From the NCBI GenBank assembly GCA_013289415.1, contig JABDAB010000009.1, positions 1 to 50,820 of the forward strand: 50,820 nt of DNA, given 5' to 3'. The stretch is from Gammaproteobacteria bacterium. Its GTDB lineage: Bacteria > Pseudomonadota > Gammaproteobacteria > Legionellales > Legionellaceae. The notes under the pieces were generated by a model. That model did no database searches. It was not told the DNA's origin and saw only the letters and a program-made list of their open reading frames with translations. Each line of letters begins with the position of its first letter. Position 1 is the stretch's first letter. This document shows positions 25,711-34,407 of this stretch, piece by piece. A program made the translations under genes and the position numbers.

Positions 25711-25893
25711 ATGAATACAACCCATGGGTTTTCGTTGACCGAAGTGCTGATATCGTTGCTTTTGGTAACCACCACATCGTTGGCGTTGTTAACGCAGCAA
25801 TGGCACGTTAGCCAGTTATTTAATCAAGCCCACATTCGCATGAATGCTTTGTTACAATTAGACAATTCAGCAGAACGTGACGGGCTAGGCTAG
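25711..25893 (+). CDS. Short type IV prepilin-like protein (PilV/FimT-like)
   Basis: Only 60 residues. It has a complete prepilin leader and helix, THG-FSLTEVLISLLLVTTTSLALL, with cleavage by PilD expected after the Gly and the +5 Glu present. After about 30 more residues it stops. PilV-type minor pilins usually have 130-200 residues with a C-terminal globular domain, so this is either a reduced minor pilin or the remnant of one. It is immediately followed by the PilW-like gene, whose start lies one base after this stop. The upstream in-frame start at 25582 is rejected because AGGAA lies before 25711 and the leader must begin here. Confidence 0.7.
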   Translation: MNTTHGFSLTEVLISLLLVTTTSLALLTQQWHVSQLFNQAHIRMNALLQLDNSAERDGLG

Positions 25894-25894
25894 A

Positions 25895-26599
25895 ATGAAT
25901 AAACAGCAAGGTTTCGGATTACCAGAGGTCATGATCAGCCTGCTTTTGACTAGTCTTATTATCACCGCGTTGATGAATCATTATCTCAGCACAAAACAAT
26001 ACTATTCCCACCTTCAATCGTCCATGGATGAATCTATGGAATTGCAGTTGGTATCGGATTTTATGCGGGATAGTATCCGTCAGGCAGGTTTTACACCTTG
26101 CTTGAGCGTGGATCATTTAATCACTCTCGATCAGCGAGATGGACATGGGAATCTTTCTGCAATTGAAATTGGCGCAGAGCTGAAAATTAATCGGATGAGC
26201 CCTTGGTTTGATGTGATGCTGGATAGATCAAACTCAACCCAAATATTGTTAACCCGCAACAACACGATTCGCGATGATCGCCCGATTCTGATCGCTGATT
26301 GTTATCATGCTGAAGTACAACGTGTCCTTGGGGTTACTAATACAGCTAATGGGCAAATGGTGACCCTTGCAAATCCATTGGTCTTTACCTATCAACCGCC
26401 TGTTTATGTTGGAGAATGGTTGCAGGAGCGATTTTTTATACGACAGGCAAGAGGGTTGTTTTATCAACGTGATCATGCGGATGAATTAACGCCATTAGTG
26501 AAAACCATGTCGCTGAACCTTAAAACCAATCTTGTTCAGGTTAATCTTGGTTTGGATGGAGATCGAGAGTTAGAATTTGAAACAAGGGTCAGGGCATGA
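25895..26599 (+). CDS. pilW: PilW-like type IV minor pilin
   Basis: A 234-residue prepilin with leader MNKQQG-FGLPEVMISLLLTSLIITALMN, including the PilD cleavage glycine and the +5 Glu. The body has SDFMRDSIRQAGFTPCLSV, which resembles the LRQAGYxGC region of PilW proteins, and two cysteines. PilW with PilV and PilX primes assembly of type IV pili at the inner membrane. The gene is packed between the short prepilin and the PilX-like gene with almost no spacing. Confidence 0.8.
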   Translation: MNKQQGFGLPEVMISLLLTSLIITALMNHYLSTKQYYSHLQSSMDESMELQLVSDFMRDSIRQAGFTPCLSVDHLITLDQRDGHGNLSAIEIGAELKINRMSPWFDVMLDRSNSTQILLTRNNTIRDDRPILIADCYHAEVQRVLGVTNTANGQMVTLANPLVFTYQPPVYVGEWLQERFFIRQARGLFYQRDHADELTPLVKTMSLNLKTNLVQVNLGLDGDRELEFETRVRA

Positions 26600-27138
26600 A
26601 CAATCAGCAGAGTGGCATGGTGTTACTCACTACAATGATGATGATTGTGATACTGACACTATTGGTTCTATCCTTGATGCAAGGAGTCTTTTTGTATATT
26701 AAATCGTGTAATCAGGTAATGGCTAATCATCATGTATTCCATCAGATGGAAGGCATTGCCAATACACTGGATTTAGCCAATGCTGCTTGTGTAGTATGGG
26801 ATAAAAATCCAAATCAACTCGTAGATATGCTGTTAGCGAATCAAGGGTGTGTTGTTGTTGATGGTACGCGCCAATATAGATATGTGCTGGAAGATCTGGG
26901 ACTATACCCCTGTTTGCAGATTTTGATGGATGAATTCATGCATGGAAGTCACCATTGGCTCGTTACACTGGCTAGCATGCAGCCACCTAACATAATCCTG
27001 CAGATGCGGATGGCGAGGCCTTTTGTGACAGATCGTTGTGAATCATCCAGCTCGCAGCGGATCTATTCTGGAATAGTTAGTTGGCGCAAGCTCGGGGGGC
27101 TTGACAGAAACAGTATGCGTGTTAAAATTTTTGGTTAA
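26596..27138 (+). CDS. pilX: PilX-like type IV minor pilin
   Basis: A 180-residue protein beginning MNNQQSGMVLLTTMMMIVILTLL, the PilX pattern (QxGxVLL followed by a hydrophobic helix), which lacks the standard GF|E cleavage site. Two cysteine pairs follow in the globular part. Overlap by four bases with the PilW-like stop (ATGA) indicates coupling. No PilY1, PilE or FimU gene follows, so the cluster is shorter than the usual fimU-pilVWXY1E operon. Confidence 0.75.
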   Translation: MNNQQSGMVLLTTMMMIVILTLLVLSLMQGVFLYIKSCNQVMANHHVFHQMEGIANTLDLANAACVVWDKNPNQLVDMLLANQGCVVVDGTRQYRYVLEDLGLYPCLQILMDEFMHGSHHWLVTLASMQPPNIILQMRMARPFVTDRCESSSSQRIYSGIVSWRKLGGLDRNSMRVKIFG

Positions 27139-27157
27139 TTGAATAAAAGGTATTCAC

Positions 27158-28402
27158 ATGCATACAAATAAAGTAAAATTTTGGCTGAGTACGCCATTTC
27201 TGTACACGGTGATGATCTTGCTAGGTGTGTTTTGTGGTATGTCAGACATTGCCTTGTTAAAATCGTTGGGCTTTTTTATTGCAGACGTATTTATTCGTAT
27301 TTTCAAATGCATCAGTTTGCCCATTATTGTATTGTCCATTATTGTTACACTATCTAATTACCGATCTGACGGTTTTATGCGCACGGTTTGGCGGCGGACG
27401 ATGTGTTATACACTGGGCACAACCTTGGTTGCTGCTGGCATTAGCTGCCTGTTATATATGCTTGTTCAACCTGGCATGGTGGCTGTTTCTTCAGATATGG
27501 TCGTAGCACCGACGCCTGTTCAAGGCAATGAACTGGGTTATTTTCAACATATTGCCAACCTGATTCCAACCACGATTGTTTCCCCTTTTCTTGAAAACCA
27601 GGTAATCAGCGTGTTGTTTTTGGGTATCGTCATGGGTATTGCAATACGCGTTATTCCTGATGAACCTGCTCGACACACGATCACACAATTTTTTCGCGGA
27701 GCTCACGGCTTATTTATGGTGATCACGCGTTGGGTTATTGCCATTATTCCAATTGGTTTGTTTGGGTTTATTACCACAACAGTGGTTCAATTGCGCGGCG
27801 GAGTTGATGTTAAGGGAATTGGTGAATATTTGCTGATTATCGTGCTAGCTAACCTCGTGCAAGGTTTTGTTATTTTGCCCTTGTGGCTAAAATCACACGG
27901 TATCAAGCCATTTGCAGCGATGAAAGGCATGTTGCCCGCACTCTCGGTTGCCTTCTTCTCCAAATCATCCGTAGGCTCATTACCCGTGACCATGGATACG
28001 GTTGAGAAAAATTTACATGTAAAACCTGAAATCAGTCGATTTGTATTGCCACTTTGCACTAGCATCAACATGAATGGGTGTGCCGCATTTATTTTCGCAA
28101 CCGTTATATATCTAATGCAAAATAATGGCATGCATGTATCTCTGGCATCGATGGGTTTATGGGTTGTTATAGCAACGGTTGCTGCCATTGGTAATGCCGG
28201 GATTCCAATGGGTTGTTTTTTCCTCAGTACCAGCCTGCTTGCGAGCATGAACGTCCCCATTACCTTGATGGGGATTATTCTACCGTTCTATAGTTTGATT
28301 GATATGCTGGAAACCGCACTGAATGTTTGGTCTGACTCCTGTGTTACGAAAGTGGTCGATGAAAAAGTTATTGCGGATGAACGGCTTGCTGCAGCCATTT
28401 AA
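27158..28402 (+). CDS. Dicarboxylate/amino acid:cation symporter (DAACS family)
   Basis: A 414-residue inner-membrane transporter with about eight long helices and two hairpins. Signature regions are the serine-rich FFSKSSVGSLPVTMDTVEKN (HP1 and following), SINMNGCAAFIFATVIYLMQ (the NMDGT-like helix 7 motif, here NMNGC) and GNAGIPMGCFFLSTSLL (HP2). GltP/DctA-type carriers import glutamate, aspartate or C4-dicarboxylates with protons or sodium. It stands just upstream of the cyanophycin genes, so aspartate import for cyanophycin is an attractive but unproven role. Confidence 0.88.
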   Translation: MHTNKVKFWLSTPFLYTVMILLGVFCGMSDIALLKSLGFFIADVFIRIFKCISLPIIVLSIIVTLSNYRSDGFMRTVWRRTMCYTLGTTLVAAGISCLLYMLVQPGMVAVSSDMVVAPTPVQGNELGYFQHIANLIPTTIVSPFLENQVISVLFLGIVMGIAIRVIPDEPARHTITQFFRGAHGLFMVITRWVIAIIPIGLFGFITTTVVQLRGGVDVKGIGEYLLIIVLANLVQGFVILPLWLKSHGIKPFAAMKGMLPALSVAFFSKSSVGSLPVTMDTVEKNLHVKPEISRFVLPLCTSINMNGCAAFIFATVIYLMQNNGMHVSLASMGLWVVIATVAAIGNAGIPMGCFFLSTSLLASMNVPITLMGIILPFYSLIDMLETALNVWSDSCVTKVVDEKVIADERLAAAI

Positions 28403-28475
28403 AAATTGGCTATTATTATTTTTATGAACCATACTAATTTAACATGGACTAGTGGTAACTACTAAGGAGATTAAC

Positions 28476-28553
28476 GTGGGTTATATAATTGGTTGGCTGT
28501 TAGGATTACCTATCAGTATATTGATATTAATTTGGTTGGTATCTCATATTTAA
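28476..28553 (+). CDS. 25-codon hydrophobic micro-ORF upstream of cphA
   Basis: A GTG start at 28476 follows AAGGAGA (28464-28470), an unusually good ribosome-binding site, and opens a 25-codon frame ending TAA at 28551. The peptide is one uninterrupted membrane helix (GYIIGWLLGLPISILILIW, then LVSHI). The stop codon falls in the loop of a perfect 8-bp hairpin (28538-28561), and cphA starts 50 bases later. It may be a real small membrane protein or a leader peptide controlling cphA translation. I recognise no family. Confidence 0.5.
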   Translation: MGYIIGWLLGLPISILILIWLVSHI

Positions 28554-28561
28554 GAGATACC
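28538..28561 (+). promoter_or_regulatory. Hairpin at the end of the micro-ORF
   Basis: GGTATCTC (28538-28545) and GAGATACC (28554-28561) form a perfect 8-bp stem around ATATTTAA, whose last three bases are the micro-ORF stop. A ribosome finishing the micro-ORF would melt this stem, so it is a candidate translation-sensitive switch for the cyanophycin operon. No T-run follows, so simple transcription attenuation is less likely. Confidence 0.45.
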
Positions 28562-28603
28562 CTCCCAGCTCTTCATATTGTAGTCAACGGAATGGTTATC
28601 ATT

Positions 28604-31264
28604 ATGAAAATTTTAAATACTAAAGTTTTAAATGGTCCAAATTATTGGTCGAATAATAGAAAAAAATTAATCGAGCTCAAACTGGATCTGGAAGAGTTTG
28701 AGTTTTTTCCCACAAGTCAGTTAAATGGATTTACAAAACGATTAAAGAGTCTGTTACCCACATTATATAACCATCGTTGTTCGCTTGGGATTAATGGTGG
28801 TTTTTTTCAGAGGCTTGAAGAAGGCACATGGCTTGGGCATGTGATTGAACATGTGGCTCTTGAATTACAAACGCTTGCGGGCATGGATTGTGGTTTTGGA
28901 AGAACATATAGCGCTCATGAAGAGGGTGTATATCATGTGATATTCTCGTATGAGATAGACAGTGCCGGCTTATATGCTGCCAAAACTGCAGTGAATCTTG
29001 TAGAGACTTTGGCGCTGGAAAAAGACTATCAATGTCTGGAACATGATTTAAATGAGTTAAAACGGTTATTTGATAGTGAAAAATTGGGGCCAAGCACGGG
29101 TTCTATTGTCAATGAAGCAAAAACAAGAAAAATCCCGGTTATCTCAACAAAAGGTTCATCGCTCATTATTTTAGGACAAGGCATCAAACAAAAAAAAATG
29201 TGGGCTACTGTGACATCACAAACCAGCACAATTGGTGTGGACATTGCTGCTGATAAAGAAATGACCAAGCAAATTCTCGCAGCAAATTATATTTCAGTTC
29301 CAGAAGGCCTTATTCTGCAATCATTGGATGAATTAGAGGAGGCTGTTGCTCAAATAAATTTTCCATTGGTTATTAAGCCACAAACTGGTAATCATGGACG
29401 AGGAATTACAACCAATATTAATAGCTTGGAAAAAGCACTTAAGGCATTTTCCATAGCAAAAAAAGTATCGGACAAGGTGATAGTGGAGCGATACATTAAA
29501 GGAGAGGACTATCGGTTTTTAGTCGTTAACCATCAAGTGGTCGCGGTAGCAAAGCGTACGCCTGCCATGATTATAGGAACCGGGTTTAATACGATACAGG
29601 AGCTAATCGACATAACGAACCAGGATCCCAAGCGTGGGCATGATCATGAAAATTTGCTAACGACCATTAAAGTGGATGTAGAAACACAGACTATTTTAAA
29701 GGATAAAAAACTATCTTTAAATTTCATTTTACCCGAAGGTGAAGTCCTGTATTTAAAGGGTACCGGCAACTTGAGTGCCGGGGGTACCGCGGCGGATGTA
29801 ACAGACGATGTTCATCCGTTTAATATTCATATGGCTGAAAAAATATCGACATTGATTGACCTCGATATCTGTGGTGTTGACATCGTTTGCGAAACCGTTA
29901 CCAAGCCAATTATCAGGGACAATGGCGCCATAGTAGAAGTCAATGCAGGGCCTGGATTTCGCATGCACTTAGCTCCTAATGAGGGACAGGCAAGAAATGT
30001 GGCGGTACCTGTTCTTGATATGCTTTATCCAGTGGGTAGCACCTCCAGAATACCGGTCATTGCTGTGACTGGCACCAATGGTAAAACAACCGTAGTTCGT
30101 TTAATTGCTCATCTTGCCAAACAAGCTTGCTATTCTGTGGGTTTTACTACGACAGAAGGGATTTATATCAATAATGAGTTAATCTATTCCGGGGATTGCA
30201 GTGGGCCTGCCAGTGCAAGTACTGTGTTACAGGATCCAATGGTTGATTTTGCTGTTCTGGAATGTGCGCGAGGAGGAATTCTTCGCTCAGGATTGGGTTT
30301 TGATCAATGTGATATCAGTATTATTACCAACATTACCAGTGACCATTTAGGGTTAAATGATATTCATACTTTGGAACAACTGGCGAAGGTTAAAGCCGTG
30401 GTTGCTAACAGTACGGCGATTGAAGGTTATTCTATATTAAACGCAGATGATGACCTGGTTTATGCCATCAAAAAAGATCTCTCCTGTAATGTAGCCCTGT
30501 TCGGTAAGCAAGATAATGAGCGCATCAGAGAGCATTGTGATGCAGGAGGGTTAGCAGCATACATTGAACATGATTTTATTGTGGTCAGGAGAGGTCATGA
30601 TAAAAGTAACCTCGCCAAAATAGCTGATATACCCATAACGTTTTATGGAACTGCCATTTGCATGATACAAAATGTTTTGCCGGCAGTCCTTGCCGGGGTA
30701 ATCAGCAATTTTGGTTTTATAAATATTATGAAAGCATTATATTGCTTTGATCCCACGGTTGAAAACATGCCTGGAAGAATGAATGTTTTTAACTTTAATC
30801 GCTTTAAAGTCATGATGGATTATGCTCACAATGAAGCGGCTTTCATTGAATTAAAACATTACTTAAACAAAATAATTTGTAAGAAGAAGGTGGGCATTAT
30901 TGGTGCTACCGGGGATAGACGAGCAGAAGATATCCAAAAAATTGGATATTATTCGGCTCAAATATTTGATGATATTATTATACGGCATGATAAAAACGGG
31001 CGCGGAAGGACCAATCAGGAATTAACCAACCTGCTGTTGCAAGGCATAAAAAATTCAGGTTTACAGCCTAAAGTAACCATCATTTCAGAAGAGTTCGAAG
31101 CCATTAAATATGCTATGGAACATGCTATAGACGACACCTTTATTTTTTATACGGTTGATGATGTGTTTACCGCAATTGATTATATGAAAAAGGAAGAGCG
31201 TAAATTTCATGACTTACCTAATAATAAGGCAGAAAACTTATGTATCCAAAAGGAAAGTTACTGA
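28604..31264 (+). CDS. cphA: Cyanophycin synthetase
   Basis: CphA makes the storage polymer cyanophycin (a poly-aspartate backbone with arginine side chains) from Asp, Arg and ATP in the cytoplasm. The 886-residue protein has the expected three parts. An N-terminal domain starts ILNTKVLNGPNYWS. An ATP-grasp domain follows (about 210-480; VIKPQTGNHGRGITTNI, VERYIKGEDYRFLVV, VEVNAGPGFRMHL). Last is a Mur ligase-like domain (about 490-870; the P-loop VTGTNGKTTVVRLIAH, GLNDIHTLEQLAKVK, DYAHNEAAF). Starts 28493 and 28592 are rejected because CphA proteins begin at MKIL. Overlap with cphB and the tight spacing to iaaA define an operon. Confidence 0.96.
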   Translation: MKILNTKVLNGPNYWSNNRKKLIELKLDLEEFEFFPTSQLNGFTKRLKSLLPTLYNHRCSLGINGGFFQRLEEGTWLGHVIEHVALELQTLAGMDCGFGRTYSAHEEGVYHVIFSYEIDSAGLYAAKTAVNLVETLALEKDYQCLEHDLNELKRLFDSEKLGPSTGSIVNEAKTRKIPVISTKGSSLIILGQGIKQKKMWATVTSQTSTIGVDIAADKEMTKQILAANYISVPEGLILQSLDELEEAVAQINFPLVIKPQTGNHGRGITTNINSLEKALKAFSIAKKVSDKVIVERYIKGEDYRFLVVNHQVVAVAKRTPAMIIGTGFNTIQELIDITNQDPKRGHDHENLLTTIKVDVETQTILKDKKLSLNFILPEGEVLYLKGTGNLSAGGTAADVTDDVHPFNIHMAEKISTLIDLDICGVDIVCETVTKPIIRDNGAIVEVNAGPGFRMHLAPNEGQARNVAVPVLDMLYPVGSTSRIPVIAVTGTNGKTTVVRLIAHLAKQACYSVGFTTTEGIYINNELIYSGDCSGPASASTVLQDPMVDFAVLECARGGILRSGLGFDQCDISIITNITSDHLGLNDIHTLEQLAKVKAVVANSTAIEGYSILNADDDLVYAIKKDLSCNVALFGKQDNERIREHCDAGGLAAYIEHDFIVVRRGHDKSNLAKIADIPITFYGTAICMIQNVLPAVLAGVISNFGFINIMKALYCFDPTVENMPGRMNVFNFNRFKVMMDYAHNEAAFIELKHYLNKIICKKKVGIIGATGDRRAEDIQKIGYYSAQIFDDIIIRHDKNGRGRTNQELTNLLLQGIKNSGLQPKVTIISEEFEAIKYAMEHAIDDTFIFYTVDDVFTAIDYMKKEERKFHDLPNNKAENLCIQKESY

Positions 31265-32094
31265 TCATTGGTGGCGCTGAAGATAAAGTTGATGCGCCTC
31301 CTGATATGATAGATCAAATGAACGAGTTTACTCGTTATGAAATTTTGAGTGAATTACTCACTTGTTCGCAAAACAGAAAAATTGAAATCGTCACCACGGG
31401 TTCGGAAGTGCCGGATGAAGTCAAAAAAATGTATCAAAAAGTGTTTCATGAAATGGGGTACACTAATTTAGGGTTTTTACCCATTACAGAACGCAATGAG
31501 GCTCGTAAAAAAAGTTATTTAGCACGAGCTGAAGAAGCAGCCGTGATTTTCTTTTCAGGCGGTGACCAGTTTCGTTTATCAACCATTTTAGGTGGAACCC
31601 CATTTGTTGATATTATTAAACAACGATACCAGGACGATAGCGAGTTTGTTGTCGCTGGCACTAGTGCCGGTGCAATGACTATGTCGTCTGTGATGATTTC
31701 CCAAGGTGATTTAACTGAAGCATTGATTTATCGTAATTTAATGACATCGGCGGGTTTTGGTTTATTGCCTACTTGCATCATTGATACACATTTCATAAAA
31801 AGAGGGCGCTTCGGCCGGCTTGCACATGCCATTATAATGAATCCAGGCAAGTTGGGTATAGGTTTGGGGGAGGACACTGCATTAATCATAAAAAAAGGAT
31901 CTGAGGCTGAATGCAGGGGCTCAGGGATGGTGGTTATTATTGATGGAAGAAATATAGGTCAGACCAACATTACAACCGTTAAAGAAGGTGAGGGTGTTTA
32001 TGTTGAAAACTTAAAGGTTCATCTGCTTGTGAAAGGATGCAAGTTTTCAATTAACTCACGAAAATTGGCAAATCCTGCAATAAAAAACAATTGA
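31240..32094 (+). CDS. cphB: Cyanophycinase
   Basis: CphB is a serine exopeptidase of the S51 family that cuts cyanophycin into beta-Asp-Arg dipeptides. The 284-residue protein begins PKGKLLIIGGAEDK, the usual start, and shows FFSGGDQFRLSTILGG, the nucleophile elbow VVAGTSAGAMTMSS with the catalytic Ser, and DTHFIKRGRFGRLAHA. The start codon lies 25 bases inside the end of cphA, so it is translated by coupling. Synthesis and breakdown enzymes are therefore made from one message. Confidence 0.95.
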   Translation: MYPKGKLLIIGGAEDKVDAPPDMIDQMNEFTRYEILSELLTCSQNRKIEIVTTGSEVPDEVKKMYQKVFHEMGYTNLGFLPITERNEARKKSYLARAEEAAVIFFSGGDQFRLSTILGGTPFVDIIKQRYQDDSEFVVAGTSAGAMTMSSVMISQGDLTEALIYRNLMTSAGFGLLPTCIIDTHFIKRGRFGRLAHAIIMNPGKLGIGLGEDTALIIKKGSEAECRGSGMVVIIDGRNIGQTNITTVKEGEGVYVENLKVHLLVKGCKFSINSRKLANPAIKNN

Positions 32095-32095
32095 G

Positions 32096-33016
32096 ATGAC
32101 GATAATGAAAAAAATTGCATTTGCAGTGCATGGTGGTGCCAGCTGTAACACACCCTTTTTAAAAAAGCATATCAAGGAAACAGAAGAAGGATTGGCCTAT
32201 GCTACTCGTCTCGGCTACAAAATTCTCAGCCGAGGAGGAAGTGCATTGGACGCGGTAGAACATGCAGTAAAATACCTGGAAGATAACCCCTTGTTTAATG
32301 CAGGTCGTGGATCTGCTCTAAACTCTATGGGTAAGGTTGAAATGGATGCATCCATTATGAATGGAAAAAATTTGAAAGCAGGTGCTGTAGCACTGGTTCA
32401 TGGGGTTAAAAATCCAATCTCTCTTGCACGTGTTGTTATGAAAAAAACCAATCATGTTTTTTTGTCTGGGAGTGGTGCTCTGGATGTAGCCAGAAGCGAG
32501 GGCATTCTTTTTGAGCCAGAGGCTTATTTCATTACTGAAAATCAATATGATGCATTTCAGAAAGCCAATAAACACCAGGTATCGCATAAAATATTCAAGA
32601 AAAAAATGCACGGCACTGTGGGTGCGGTTGCCTTGGATAAACGAGGAAATATAGCCGCAGGAACATCCACTGGAGGTACCAGTAACTGTCTGCCCGGTAG
32701 AATCGGAGACACCTGTGTGATTGGTGCTGGATGTTATGCAAATAATAATACATGCGCTGTGTCAGGCACTGGAGAAGGTGAATATTTAATTACAGGAGTT
32801 ATCGCACATAGCATATCCATGATGACCGAACTCAACCTGTCAATACAAGATGCTTGCGATTATGTCCTTTTTACCAGAAATAAAACCATTAAAGCAGACA
32901 TTGGTGTGATTGCTGTAAGTCCCAATGGTGACATCGGCATTGCATTTAACACCCAAGTGATGAAAAGAGCCTGGATGAGTTCAACCGACGATCTTCATGT
33001 GAAAATATTTAAATAG
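32096..33016 (+). CDS. iaaA: Isoaspartyl peptidase / L-asparaginase (Ntn hydrolase)
   Basis: A plant-type asparaginase of the N-terminal nucleophile family that cleaves beta-aspartyl dipeptides. The 306-residue precursor starts IAFAVHGGASCN and has FNAGRGSALNSMGKVEMDAS. The autoproteolysis site is KMHGTVGAVALDKRGNIAAG, where the Thr becomes the nucleophile after cleavage, and TGGTSNCLPGRIGDTCVIGAG follows. In this operon it would split the beta-Asp-Arg dipeptides released by CphB into free Asp and Arg, completing cyanophycin recycling. ATG 32105 (MKKIAF) may be the true start instead of 32096. Confidence 0.93.
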   Translation: MTIMKKIAFAVHGGASCNTPFLKKHIKETEEGLAYATRLGYKILSRGGSALDAVEHAVKYLEDNPLFNAGRGSALNSMGKVEMDASIMNGKNLKAGAVALVHGVKNPISLARVVMKKTNHVFLSGSGALDVARSEGILFEPEAYFITENQYDAFQKANKHQVSHKIFKKKMHGTVGAVALDKRGNIAAGTSTGGTSNCLPGRIGDTCVIGAGCYANNNTCAVSGTGEGEYLITGVIAHSISMMTELNLSIQDACDYVLFTRNKTIKADIGVIAVSPNGDIGIAFNTQVMKRAWMSSTDDLHVKIFK

Positions 33017-33019
33017 GAG

Positions 33020-33044
33020 CTTAGGAATTGCGCAGTTCCCTAAG
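33020..33044. terminator. Bidirectional terminator-like hairpin between convergent genes
   Basis: CTTAGGAA (33020-33027) pairs with TTCCCTAAG (33036-33044) with one bulged C. It starts four bases after the iaaA stop and overlaps the stop of the convergent minus-strand gene at 33040. On the plus strand GATTTTC follows, a short T-rich tract. Confidence 0.5.
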
Positions 33045-34290
33045 GATTTTCAAATGTAGGGGACGGTGAAATGGCATACTCAAGAGCAGGCTCAACCACT
33101 TTGCTTTTAGGATCTGAGTTAAAGTACATTAACGTTGATCTTACAGATGAATAACTAAACTCGGATGCATTTTTATTTTGTTGGTCGATCAAGATATTAA
33201 TGCGGCGTCGTGTAGCATTAATTGCCTGGTTAACTTCGTATGAGTTGGTTTTATTTGCACAGCACAAACGTTTTTTATGTGAGGCACTTAGCATTTTTTT
33301 ACATTCATCCAGTGTGAATACGCCTAAGTTCGGATCGATTAAACTTAAAAAAAGTGCCGACACAACTAGAGATGCCGTTCTAGAGCCATTGTTAAGGCCC
33401 TGTTGGATTGCAGTATAATGATTTTTATTCTCTTTTGTTAACATGGCCTTTAACTGACTGGGCGGTAGGATAGATACCACCTCCTGGACATAAGCCATAA
33501 TTTTATCAGGACAGTTAGTGCTTAGAATTTCGTGGATGGGTGAAAAGCCGTTTTTCTCCAAAGCATGCGATGTTAAAATATCCACATGATCTTTTTTTGT
33601 TATCCATCCGTTTTGGTGTAAAAATCTCAACTCTTGGTAAAATAAGGCCAAATTTTCTTGAGATGTGTTCATGATTAAGACATCGAATAATCGAAAACCC
33701 ATCATACTACCCTCAAGATATAATTTTTGAAGTTGAACTAATGGCAACGAGTTTCTGGATATGGAGAGATGATAAAACATTAAAAACTGATCCTGAATTG
33801 CTTTGTTTTTACACAAAAATACCTGTGTTAGCATCGGCCTGGTTATTTTGAAGTAATTAATATCAGATGTTATATTATAATCAGTAGATTGGGCCCATTG
33901 GTTGAGAATATTAAAAAAAGTAATCGCAACATGAACCGTGTTATGATTCATATTATCAGGCGAATTCAGATCCAATATTTTTTGCAATGGTTGTTCGTTG
34001 CATCTACTAGAGCAGGACAATAAAAATACTACCAGCCTCATATTTGCACTTATCTGTTTAGCTTGTTCAACGAGCAATCGCATAACATGACTACATCGCT
34101 CACCGGAATGGTTTTTACTTAACTCAATTGTTTTGAAAAACAGTGAATTATTATCATAATCAAGAGAGAGAAAATTCTCAAAGGTAAGTTGTTGTATATT
34201 TAAAATTAATACATAATCATTGATATCATATTGACAATATTCAAGTATAGCTCTGTAAGCTTCATTCGTGGCGAGATTAGTAAAAGTCAT
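33040..34290 (-). CDS. Unknown 416-residue helical protein, possible effector
   Basis: I do not recognise a family. The protein is soluble, largely helical and without signal peptide or membrane segments. Stretches such as EKNGFSPIHEILSTNCPDKI look like a degenerate ankyrin turn, and ENLALFYQELRFLHQNGWI has a similar helix-pair character. Codon use is AT-rich, like the effector-type genes elsewhere in the window. The C-terminus is polar, with S, N and P (YAISPSPTFENP). Host-directed function is only a guess from size, composition and lineage. Confidence 0.6.
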   Translation of the reverse strand: MTFTNLATNEAYRAILEYCQYDINDYVLILNIQQLTFENFLSLDYDNNSLFFKTIELSKNHSGERCSHVMRLLVEQAKQISANMRLVVFLLSCSSRCNEQPLQKILDLNSPDNMNHNTVHVAITFFNILNQWAQSTDYNITSDINYFKITRPMLTQVFLCKNKAIQDQFLMFYHLSISRNSLPLVQLQKLYLEGSMMGFRLFDVLIMNTSQENLALFYQELRFLHQNGWITKKDHVDILTSHALEKNGFSPIHEILSTNCPDKIMAYVQEVVSILPPSQLKAMLTKENKNHYTAIQQGLNNGSRTASLVVSALFLSLIDPNLGVFTLDECKKMLSASHKKRLCCANKTNSYEVNQAINATRRRINILIDQQNKNASEFSYSSVRSTLMYFNSDPKSKVVEPALEYAISPSPTFENP

Positions 34291-34375
34291 TTATGCACCT
34301 TAATCATTACAGTCAATTTGCAGCACTGTACATTATATGGCTTGTAATTGCAAATCTTGCTCATAAATATTAAAG

Positions 34376-34405
34376 GCTCGCTCCCGCTCCTTTGCCCACC
34401 CTACC
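34376..34405 (-). repeat. GTAGGGTGGGC repeat, partial copy
   Basis: On the minus strand this reads GTAGGGTGGGCAAAGGAGCG followed by GGAGCGAGC. It matches the first two thirds of the repeats at 36424 and 38061 but lacks the closing GTGCCCACC arm. It lies just past the dapE stop codon and is inverted relative to the copy upstream of dapD. Confidence 0.75.
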
Positions 34406-34407
34406 GT

